A stretch of DNA of 34,014 nt from an uncultured Mycoplasmatota bacterium (GTDB lineage Bacteria; Bacillota_I; Bacilli_A; RF39; UBA660), in the NCBI GenBank assembly GCA_946490195.1, contig CAMLWN010000009.1, forward strand, positions 1 through 34,014, written 5' to 3'. Shown here piece after piece: positions 9,128-16,246 of the stretch. Position 1 is the first letter of the stretch. Each line of letters starts with the position of its first letter. Under the pieces are notes generated by a model that was not told the origin of the DNA, did not search any database, and saw nothing but the letters and a program-made list of their open reading frames with translations. The position numbers and the translations under genes were made by a program.

Positions 9128-10238
9128 TTACACAATTCCTTCCCAAGAAACATCTGTTGGTTTATTAGCTGGACAACTACTAAACATACTAGAAACATTC
9201 GCATTATTTTTATATACAAACTTTTCCCCATAAATAACATTTGTTAAATCACTTGAACCCCAAAAAAATTGAGAAAAAATAGTAACTTTTGTAGTATCAA
9301 AAGAACTTAAATTAAGCTCTTGTATAGAAGTATCCCGAAACATTCCTCCCATATTAGTCACTTGCAAAGTATCAAAAGACGTAATATTAAGCTCAGTCAG
9401 ACCTGTTGAAAGTCCAAACATATAATACATATTTGTAACATTTGATGTATCAAAAGACGAGACATCTAAACGAACAATATTTCTTTGACCAGAAAACATA
9501 TTTGACATGTTTGTAACTTTAGATGTATCAAAACTAGATAAATCAAGTTCCAATAAAACAGGAGCGTTATCAACTACAGCATTATTAGCAAACATTCCTG
9601 CCATATTTGTTACATTTGACGTATCAAAATGACTTAAATCTAAACTGCTTAAATACCTTAAATCATAAAACATTCTTGACATATTCGTAACTTGGCTAGT
9701 ATCAACAAACTCCAAACCTTCAATGGAAGTTAACTTACTTATGTAATCTCCATCTACAGTTTCAGCATAATAACTAAAAAAATTCTCTGAATTAACTGGT
9801 AAATAAATAGTCTCGTTACTTTGAATATAAGCAGTATAAGTTCCTGGGTCATCTCCATTCTCAACCAAATGCACTAAAATACTCTCATCCTCTTTTTCAC
9901 TTAAATCAACAGAAACTACAGCATTATCTATTGTTGTGATTTCATTTTGAAAAACAATTGTTTTTATACTTGACTTTTTTTCTTCATATGAAACATCACA
10001 AGTTTCAACAGCACAATTTTTTATAAAATTAGGTTCTTTAAAATATAAAATTACAAGTTGTTTTAAAAGTATCCATACCAGTAATTATAGGTGCCCAACT
10101 GCTATTATCCCATCTAATAGTCGCATCATTAGTACAACTACTTTTTTGATTATCAAAAATATATCCACTAGTTTTATTTGGAACAGTATCCGAAAATACA
10201 TCTTCAATATAAACAGCTAATAAAGCATCTTCATTCAT
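9128..10238 (-). pseudogene. BspA-like LRR surface protein, frameshifted
   Basis: The 3' part (9128-9874 and on up to about 10046 in the same frame) encodes six repeats of about 24 residues built around FDTSNVTNM, the DUF285/BspA-type leucine-rich repeat found in surface adhesins of gut bacteria. The 5' part (10038-10238) is in another frame and encodes a domain ending in TTCNFIF-stop. Removing one T from the TTTT run at 10047-10050 joins the frames as TCNLYFKEPNFIKNC. The same small domain (GYIFD...SCTN...W) occurs in the gene at 31949-33148, where it is followed by a matching CSLYF. No signal peptide or ribosome site is visible before the Met at 10238; an 11-G run and a TGA lie upstream. 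I read this as a decayed gene, not programmed frameshifting. Confidence 0.75.
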
Positions 10239-10433
10239 TTTAATTTGAGAAGATTGATTACTCAGTATACCCCCCCCCCCATGTCAATTTACATACAAGT
10301 TGACAAAATGCATAACTATCTTTTTCTTCATCACTTTCAACTCTCTCTTCTACTGTTTTAAGTATACCAAAAAAATAGGCATATTCCCAGTCAAATTTCA
10401 AAAAAAAGAATATATTACTAAAGGAGGAATATT
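10239..10433. other. Intergenic region around the G tract
   Basis: Besides the 11-base tract, the minus strand here holds an open stretch from about 10401 to 10258. It reads like protein (EYAYFFGILKTVEERVESD... to KLTWGGGVY then stop) but lacks a recognisable start or ribosome site. It may be a remnant of the missing 5' end of the BspA-like gene or chance. The plus strand holds the AAAGGAGG ribosome site of the next gene at 10420-10427. Confidence 0.4.
10270..10280. repeat. Homopolymer of 11 C (11 G on the minus strand)
   Basis: The only long G/C run in an A/T-rich window. It sits between the BspA-like reading frame and a short upstream open stretch. Changing its length by one base would change which upstream frame is joined to the downstream one. 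It may be a slippage tract or a sequencing artefact of the poly-G kind. Confidence 0.85.
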
Positions 10434-10751
10434 ATGTCAGCGGAAATATTATCAATTATTACAATGTTTGTAACAATTTTATTTGGATTTCTTTCCAAAA
10501 AAATCAGTTGGTTTAAAAATTATATGATTCCATTACAAAATTTAACTATCGGAATAATTTTTGCTTTAGTAGAATGGATTATAACAAAAGATTTTAATTT
10601 AGCTGTTGCAATGAGTGGTCTAATGGCTGGTGGAACATATGACTTAGTAAAAAATATTAACCAAGCTTATCAAGAATTTCAACAAAATAAAGAAACTACA
10701 AATACAAACAAAACTTCGCAAGAAGAACAAAAAAATCAAGAGCTAAAATAA
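10434..10751 (+). CDS. Holin-like small membrane protein
   Basis: 105 aa with a strong AAAGGAGG ribosome site seven bases upstream of the ATG. Three hydrophobic segments (about 4-21, 32-50 and 56-70) are followed by a charged, Gln/Asn/Lys-rich tail of about 30 residues. The layout and the motif GLMAGGTYDLVKNI resemble the Phage_holin_5_2-type holins of Firmicutes phages. No endolysin, capsid or integrase gene is near, so it is either a phage remnant or a domesticated holin. It is the only plus-strand gene in the first 12 kb and converges on mutY with a 9-base overlap of the coding ends. Confidence 0.7.
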   Translation: MSAEILSIITMFVTILFGFLSKKISWFKNYMIPLQNLTIGIIFALVEWIITKDFNLAVAMSGLMAGGTYDLVKNINQAYQEFQQNKETTNTNKTSQEEQKNQELK

Positions 10752-11789
10752 CTTTTGATTTTTTTCTTTTTGTAAAGTCCAAACTTTCTGAAATACAGTT
10801 GGCAATGAATACTTTTCTTGAATTTCTTTAGAAGAAACAAAAAGCTCATGACAAATTTTTTCTTGTAAAGATACAAAATACACTTTTATAATCCAAATTT
10901 GATGAGAAAAAACATGCTTCACTTCACCAATTTCTTGAAGATTTTCATAAAAAATATGTTTAGTTTGCAAATACTCTTGTACTTCATCCACAGTAAAAAA
11001 AGAGTCAACATTAGGAATCTCATATAAATTAGCCAATAGTCCTTCACTATCTCTTTTATGAATCATATAAACATTATTATATTTAAATAAAAAGGCAGTT
11101 TTTTTAAATATTGGCTTTTCCTTTTTTACTTTTTTCATAGGATATAAAGAAATTGTCTGATGTTGATAAGCCTTACAACATGACTTTAAAGGACAAACCC
11201 CACAACTAGGGTTTCTTGTACAAACTAAAGCTCCTAACTCAATAAAGCTCTGAGTAAAATCCGAAGCCTTTTCATCTTTCATCAAATCTTGTAAAATCAA
11301 ACGATATTTCTCTCGAATTTTTGGTTTCAAAATATCTTCTTTTTCTTCATAGATTCTCGATAAAACTCGCATGACATTTCCATCAATCGCTGGCTCAGAT
11401 ATATCATACGCAATCGATAAAACAGCTCCAACAGTATAAGGACCTATTCCAGGCAATGACTGCAATACTTCTTTAATAGGCGGAAGAAAATCAAAACCAT
11501 TTTCATAAAGAATCTTAGCTGCTTTTTGTAAATTTCTAGCCCGACTATAATATCCTAAACCTTCCCACAATTTAAGAAGTTCATCTTCATGAATTTTTGC
11601 CAAAGAAGAAACAGTAGGCAAATTTTTCAAAAAACGTTCATAATAAGGAATTACAGTTTCTACCCTAGTTTGTTGAAGCATCGTTTCTGATATCCAAATT
11701 TTATAAGAATCTTTTGTATGTCGCCACGGTAAATCTCGTTTATTTTCAGAATACCAAGCAAGCAAATCTTTAACATTCTTCTTTTTCAT
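10743..11789 (-). CDS. mutY: A/G-specific adenine DNA glycosylase
   Basis: 348 aa, the usual MutY length. It removes adenine paired with 8-oxoguanine. Catalytic Glu35 stands in SETMLQQT, the helix-hairpin-helix LPGIGPYT at 112-119, and catalytic Asp136 in AIDGNV. The iron-sulfur cysteines are C190, C196, C199 and C205; the first gap is five residues where most MutY have six, a small oddity. The C-terminal MutT-like domain that reads 8-oxoG includes HVFSH. The ATG lies inside the 3' end of the alarmone synthetase gene (20-base overlap) with no visible ribosome site, which suggests translational coupling. Confidence 0.95.
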   Translation of the reverse strand: MKKKNVKDLLAWYSENKRDLPWRHTKDSYKIWISETMLQQTRVETVIPYYERFLKNLPTVSSLAKIHEDELLKLWEGLGYYSRARNLQKAAKILYENGFDFLPPIKEVLQSLPGIGPYTVGAVLSIAYDISEPAIDGNVMRVLSRIYEEKEDILKPKIREKYRLILQDLMKDEKASDFTQSFIELGALVCTRNPSCGVCPLKSCCKAYQHQTISLYPMKKVKKEKPIFKKTAFLFKYNNVYMIHKRDSEGLLANLYEIPNVDSFFTVDEVQEYLQTKHIFYENLQEIGEVKHVFSHQIWIIKVYFVSLQEKICHELFVSSKEIQEKYSLPTVFQKVWTLQKEKNQKLF

Positions 11790-12375
11790 ATTTACTCATA
11801 ATTTTATTCATTTCATACATCTTACGATCAAGTTCTTGAATATCCTCTGCATAACTAAGCATTGCTTCTTGAACATCTAAAGGAATTTCTTCATGAAATT
11901 TATAACGAATTTTATGGTCTAAACTTGCCCAAAAATCCATAGCTACTGTTCGTACTTGAATTTCAGCCGTAACATATTCAACATATCCTTCTAAATATAC
12001 AGGTACTAAAACAATTAAATGATAACTACTATAACCTGTATCTTTAGGTTCCTTAATATAATCTTTTCTTTTTTTTATCAAAAGATTTGTTGAATGACTA
12101 ATCATGGATACAATATCATAGACGTCACTTAAAAAGGAAACAACAATTCTAAATCCAACAACATCTGAAATATGCTTTTCAATATTTTCAAAACTATATT
12201 CATATCCTCTAGATTCCAATTTATTTTTTATACTTTCTTTCGTTTTAATCCGAAATTTCACATGCTCAACCGGCATATATCCATGCTTTCTTTCAAATTC
12301 TTTTATTAACACATGAAGTTCCGTTTCTAACATTTTTTGAGCATATTCATATTTATAAAAACAATCTTGATCCAT
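11770..12375 (-). CDS. Small alarmone synthetase (RelQ/YjbM-like GTP pyrophosphokinase)
   Basis: 201 aa consisting of the RelA/SpoT synthetase domain alone, with a helical C-terminal tail. It transfers pyrophosphate from ATP to GDP or GTP to make (p)ppGpp. Key stretches are VVGFRIV near 72-78, the substrate loop KDYIKEPKDTGYSSYH at 104-119, EIQVRT at 138-143 and WASLDH at 149-154. There is no hydrolase, TGS or ACT domain, so it is regulated by expression or allostery and not by the ribosome. Ribosome site AGAGGTG lies 11-12 bases before the ATG. A terminator-shaped hairpin lies in its leader. It is coupled to mutY. Confidence 0.92.
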   Translation of the reverse strand: MDQDCFYKYEYAQKMLETELHVLIKEFERKHGYMPVEHVKFRIKTKESIKNKLESRGYEYSFENIEKHISDVVGFRIVVSFLSDVYDIVSMISHSTNLLIKKRKDYIKEPKDTGYSSYHLIVLVPVYLEGYVEYVTAEIQVRTVAMDFWASLDHKIRYKFHEEIPLDVQEAMLSYAEDIQELDRKMYEMNKIMSKYEKEEC

Positions 12376-12405
12376 AATAAATTTTTTTCACCTCTAGTTA
12401 AAAAA

Positions 12406-12430
12406 GAAGCAATACCACTCGTATCACTTC
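12406..12430 (-). terminator. Hairpin plus T run between ytxH-like gene and alarmone synthetase
   Basis: On the minus strand GAAGTGATAC pairs with GTATTGCTTC (ten pairs including two G-U) around loop GAGTG, followed by TTTTTT. It has the shape of an intrinsic terminator. A TATAAT at 12445-12440 lies just upstream, so transcripts from that promoter would meet the hairpin at once. It could be the terminator of the upstream gene or an attenuator. Confidence 0.65.
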
Positions 12431-12468
12431 AACAAACATATTATATCATATTTAAGAAAAAAAGCAAC

Positions 12469-12864
12469 TTAACCTTCAAGTTTCTTTAAAACACCTTTAG
12501 TAACTTCAATAGCTTTTTCTCGAACAGCTGTAGCAGCTTCTTCTAACATTGGTTCACCTTTTTCTTTAACATAATCAACCAATTCCTTAGCGCTTTTTTG
12601 AATTTCTTGAGCTTTTTTTTGAGCCACTTTCAACACTTTCTCTTTATCTAAATCTTTTAAAGCTACTTCAATTTCTTCAGACTTACGAACTACATATTCT
12701 TTCACGTCATCCAAATCTACTTCTTTAGCTTTGTTTACTAAATCATCCAATTTTTCTTTCAATTCAGCTCGAGTTTCTTTACCACTCTTTGGAGCAAACA
12801 AAATACCTAAACCAGCGCCAATTGCAGCACCACCTAATAAAGCTGCAGCAGTTTTCTTTTTCAT
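12469..12864 (-). CDS. YtxH domain protein
   Basis: 131 aa. The N-terminus KKKTAAALLGGAAIGAGLGILFAPKSGKETR is the YtxH signature: a short glycine/alanine-rich membrane segment (about 6-24) followed by APKSGKETR. The remaining 100 residues are highly charged Lys/Glu helices, probably coiled coil. These proteins are found in many Firmicutes and linked to general stress responses, but their molecular function is unknown. It is transcribed away from the CmpB-like gene; a TATAAT lies about 30 bases before its start. Confidence 0.87.
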   Translation of the reverse strand: MKKKTAAALLGGAAIGAGLGILFAPKSGKETRAELKEKLDDLVNKAKEVDLDDVKEYVVRKSEEIEVALKDLDKEKVLKVAQKKAQEIQKSAKELVDYVKEKGEPMLEEAATAVREKAIEVTKGVLKKLEG

Positions 12865-12927
12865 TTAAAATCGCCTACCTTCCTAAAATCATTATACACC
12901 AAAAAAGAAGAAAGAATACATTGTTGT

Positions 12928-12965
12928 GAGTCATATTGACTCTTAATTGACAAAAAAGGTATAAT
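12928..12965 (+). promoter_or_regulatory. Promoter with overlapping palindrome for the CmpB-like gene
   Basis: TTGACT at 12936-12941, an 18-base spacer and TATAAT at 12960-12965, followed by ribosome site AGAGG before the ATG at 12987. A perfect inverted repeat GAGTCA-TAT-TGACTC (12928-12942) covers the -35 box and could bind a regulator. It lies between two divergent genes. Confidence 0.72.
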
Positions 12966-12986
12966 AAAAACAGAAAAGAGGAAAAA

Positions 12987-13685
12987 ATGCAAAGAATTTC
13001 GACATATATTTTATTATTTTTTATTTATTCATTTTTAGGTTGGTGTTTAGAAGTAGGATGCAAATTAATAAGCGACCATAAATTTGTTAACCGTGGATTT
13101 TTAATCGGACCATACTGCCCAATTTATGGATGTGGAGCCTTAATCATGACTATTTTACTAAATAAATATTTAGATGACCCAATAACACTTTTTATCATGA
13201 TTGTTCTTTGTTGTTCAATTTTAGAATACTTTACAAGTTACTTTCTAGAAAAAATATATCATACTAGATGGTGGGATTATTCAAATTACAAATTTAATAT
13301 TAATGGGCGAATTTGTTTAGAAACAATGATTCCCTTTGGAATTTTCGGATTACTCATTATGTACAAAATAAACCCATTTTTTATAAACATAATTAATAAA
13401 ATTCCAATCAATTTAGCTATAATTTTAAGCGTAATTCTTATAATAATTTTTATCATTGATAACATTATCTCTTCAAAAACAATTTTAGAAATCCAAAAAA
13501 TTAATCAAAACATTCAAAATAAGTTAATTATCAAAAAAGATGATACAGAAAGAATTACCAATTTAGTACTAGAAAAAATTGAGAAGTCAAAAAAACTCCT
13601 CAATCTCAGACTTATTCATGCCTTCCCTCACTTAAAATTACTTAAGCGAACGAGAAAGAAAGATACAAAAAGAAAGAACAGATAA
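12987..13685 (+). CDS. Putative ABC-transporter type IV membrane protein (CmpB family)
   Basis: 232 aa. The N-terminal 150 residues match the PF06541-type pattern: SFLGWCLEV in the first membrane segment, RGFLIGPYCPIYGCGA in the following loop, and a DYS...FNINGRICLE...F stretch after segment three. About five membrane segments are visible, then a basic, helical tail of about 80 residues. The family is annotated as a putative transporter, but no ATPase partner is present and the function is not established. Its last 48 bases overlap the 3' end of the PAP2 gene on the other strand. Confidence 0.85.
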   Translation: MQRISTYILLFFIYSFLGWCLEVGCKLISDHKFVNRGFLIGPYCPIYGCGALIMTILLNKYLDDPITLFIMIVLCCSILEYFTSYFLEKIYHTRWWDYSNYKFNINGRICLETMIPFGIFGLLIMYKINPFFINIINKIPINLAIILSVILIIIFIIDNIISSKTILEIQKINQNIQNKLIIKKDDTERITNLVLEKIEKSKKLLNLRLIHAFPHLKLLKRTRKKDTKRKNR

Positions 13686-14231
13686 AGAAATACAAAAAGC
13701 TCCAATAACATCACTTGTATAATGAACTCCTAAATAGATTCGACTTAATCCAATTAAAAGAGTAAATAAAATCAAAAAAATAGTAAAAAGAATTTTACAA
13801 GTTTTTGACAAATTACTTTCCCAAATGAAATAAATCATCAAAAAAGAAAACGAAGTCGTAGCCATCATATGTCCACTTGGAAAAGAATATCCTGTGGCTT
13901 CTACTAAATGAGGAAATCCAGGACGTTCCCTACTAAAAAAATACTTTAATAATAAATTCAAAACTGTTTCAACAGCCATCGTACCAATTAAAAGTTTTCG
14001 ACTTCTTTTATTTCTTAAAATCAAAAAAGCAATGATAATAAAAATACCTATCCATAAAGTATCCCCGAAATCCGTAATAAATGTAAAAAAATCTTTTAAA
14101 GGAAAACGACTAATCCTTTCATAAAAAGGAACATCAAAGAAAATTGTATTTCCATTAATAATAAAAATAGATAAAAAGAAAAAACAAAAAAAGAAAAAAA
14201 TCGATATATATAAGTAATAAATTGTCTTCAT
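13638..14231 (-). CDS. PAP2 family membrane phosphatase
   Basis: 197 aa with six membrane segments. The three phosphatase motifs are complete: K96-YFFSRERP (C1), PSGH at 118-121 (C2) and SRIYLGVHYTSD at 163-174 (C3), with His121 and His170 as catalytic pair. Family members dephosphorylate phosphatidic acid, phosphatidylglycerophosphate or undecaprenyl pyrophosphate on the outer membrane face. The length fits the BcrC/YodM-like group, but the substrate cannot be told from these motifs. It converges on and overlaps the CmpB-like gene by 48 bases. Confidence 0.92.
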   Translation of the reverse strand: MKTIYYLYISIFFFFCFFFLSIFIINGNTIFFDVPFYERISRFPLKDFFTFITDFGDTLWIGIFIIIAFLILRNKRSRKLLIGTMAVETVLNLLLKYFFSRERPGFPHLVEATGYSFPSGHMMATTSFSFLMIYFIWESNLSKTCKILFTIFLILFTLLIGLSRIYLGVHYTSDVIGAFCISLSVLSFCIFLSRSLK

Positions 14232-14337
14232 AACGTATCTCCCACTATTTTAATATATGTTTTACTTATCTTATTTTACTATGATTTTTTTCTTTTTTCT
14301 ATATCAAATTAAAGTATCTTATAAATAAATTTTCAAA

Positions 14338-16149
14338 CTAACTTGCAAAGAAAACTTGATACCAACGAATAAAAGTAAATACATTCCATATTTTACGATA
14401 ATGATCTTTTTTTTGGTTTTTATGTTCTTCTAACATTTTTAAAAGTTTTTTAGTATCAAAATATTTTAAGGCAACATCAGAAGTAAATGCTTTCTCTATC
14501 GTTTGATAAACATCATCTTCTCGCATCCAATCACGAATAGGAACAGGAAAGCCCAACTTTTTCTTTTTATATGCTTCAGTTGGAATAACTTTTCTTGCTG
14601 CATCACGTAGAGCCACTTTCGTATTCTCTTTAGTAACTTTATATTCTAAAGGTAAGGAAGCCGCAATTTTAAAAACTTCTTTATCCACAAATGGAACTCT
14701 TCCTTCTAAAGAATTGGCCATTGTCATACGATCCGCTTTTTGTAAGATATCCTTCATCAACCAAAAATGAATATCAATAGCTTGCATTTTTACCAAATTA
14801 CTTTCCCCTTTAAATTCATCATATATAGGTTTGGTAATTTCTTGATTTTTTAAAGTTACTGGAATTTTTAAAAGCTTTTTTACTTCGCGTTCATTCCAAA
14901 CTTTATTGACACCTATATAATTTTCTTCTAAAGTCATTCCTCTTCTAACTAAAAAATTAATTCCGCGAATTGGAGGCAAATACAAACAAAATTTAGCAAT
15001 TGCATGACGAATAAAATAAGGAACTTTATTATAAAAAGAATAATCTACTTCTTCACGGTAAGAATTATAACCGCCAAAGAATTCATCAGCACCTTCTCCA
15101 GAAAGGACAACTTTTACATCTTCACTAGCAAGTTTTGAAACAAAATACAAAGCGACAACAGCTGGATCACTAGCTGGTTCATCCATATGATAAAAAACCT
15201 TATCTAAAGTTTCCATATATTCTTCTTTACTAATCTTTTTTTGCTTGTTCTGAATTCCTAATTTTGAAGCTAAATCTGTAGCATAGTCGCTTTCATTATA
15301 ACGAGGAATATCATATCCAACCGTATAAGTCTTATCAGGTTTTGCTAAAGAAACAAGGTAAGAAGAGTCAATTCCGCTAGACAAAAAAGAACCAACCTCA
15401 ACGTCACTAATCATATGATGCTCTACACTATCCTCCATAACCTCTCCTATTTTTTTAACAGTTTTTTTATAATCTTTCTTCTCAATAGGAAACTCCAACT
15501 TATAATAACGAGCAATATCAATTTCTCCATTTTGATAAGTTAAAGTACAACCAGCATCAAGTCTTTTCACACCTTCAAAAAAAGTTTCAGTAGTTGGAGT
15601 AAAACTAAAAGATAAATATGCAGGTAATATTTTTTCATTAAATTTTTTTTTAAATTTTGGATGATCTAAAAAAGCTTTAATTTCTGAAGCAAACATAAAC
15701 GTCTCATCATTTTGATAATAATAAAAAGGTTTTATACCAAAAGGATCTCTTGCACAAAATAAAACTTTTTCTTGGATATCATATAAAGCAAAAGCAAACA
15801 TACCACGTAAATGATTAGGTAAATCCTTACCCCATTCTTGATATCCATACAAAAGAACTTCCGTATCACTATCCGTTTGAAAAGGATAATCTTTTAATTC
15901 TTTTTTTAATTCTTTATAATTATAAATTTCCCCATTAAAAACAACAACTAAATTTCCATCATGACTAAACATAGGTTGTTTTCCACCTTCAATATCGATA
16001 ATAGATAATCTTCGTTGTCCCAACGCAACACCATCACGAACAAAAAAACCTTCAGCATCTGGGCCACGATGTTTAATACGATCTGTCATTCCTTTTAAAA
16101 CTTTTTTCATATTTTTTTCTTTACCAACAAATCCAGCAATTCCACACAT
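14338..16149 (-). CDS. asnB: Asparagine synthase (glutamine-hydrolysing)
   Basis: 603 aa. The start MCGIAG provides Cys2, the glutaminase nucleophile after Met removal. The N-terminal class II amidotransferase domain ends near 200; the synthetase domain carries the ATP-pyrophosphatase loop SSGIDSS at 257-263, as in Bacillus AsnB-type enzymes. It makes asparagine from aspartate, glutamine and ATP. Ribosome site AGAGGTG is present, and a TATAAT box lies about 30 bases before the start. It forms its own unit after the tex terminator. Some relatives amidate cell-wall diaminopimelate instead, so the exact acceptor is not fully certain. Confidence 0.93.
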   Translation of the reverse strand: MCGIAGFVGKEKNMKKVLKGMTDRIKHRGPDAEGFFVRDGVALGQRRLSIIDIEGGKQPMFSHDGNLVVVFNGEIYNYKELKKELKDYPFQTDSDTEVLLYGYQEWGKDLPNHLRGMFAFALYDIQEKVLFCARDPFGIKPFYYYQNDETFMFASEIKAFLDHPKFKKKFNEKILPAYLSFSFTPTTETFFEGVKRLDAGCTLTYQNGEIDIARYYKLEFPIEKKDYKKTVKKIGEVMEDSVEHHMISDVEVGSFLSSGIDSSYLVSLAKPDKTYTVGYDIPRYNESDYATDLASKLGIQNKQKKISKEEYMETLDKVFYHMDEPASDPAVVALYFVSKLASEDVKVVLSGEGADEFFGGYNSYREEVDYSFYNKVPYFIRHAIAKFCLYLPPIRGINFLVRRGMTLEENYIGVNKVWNEREVKKLLKIPVTLKNQEITKPIYDEFKGESNLVKMQAIDIHFWLMKDILQKADRMTMANSLEGRVPFVDKEVFKIAASLPLEYKVTKENTKVALRDAARKVIPTEAYKKKKLGFPVPIRDWMREDDVYQTIEKAFTSDVALKYFDTKKLLKMLEEHKNQKKDHYRKIWNVFTFIRWYQVFFAS

Positions 16150-16210
16150 GTTGCATCACCTCTTATAAATGTATTATACCCTTTTTTTTCTGAAAATAAA
16201 AGTTAAATAA

Positions 16211-16246
16211 AAAATGCACTGTTTTTTCAAAAAACAGTGCATTTTT
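16211..16246 (-). terminator. Strong intrinsic terminator of tex
   Basis: Perfect 17-bp inverted repeat: 16211-16227 and 16229-16245, with core TGCACTG/CAGTGCA. On the minus strand it runs into TTTTTATTT. It begins immediately after the tex stop codon. Confidence 0.9.

Noticed and set aside
10040-10055. Programmed frameshifting in the BspA-like gene
   Set aside because: Only a TTTT run, with no slippery heptamer, stimulatory hairpin or internal ribosome site apparent; simple mutation or assembly error is more likely.
10294-10330. Promoter TTGACA at 10300 for the holin-like gene
   Set aside because: No -10 hexamer lies 16-18 bases downstream.
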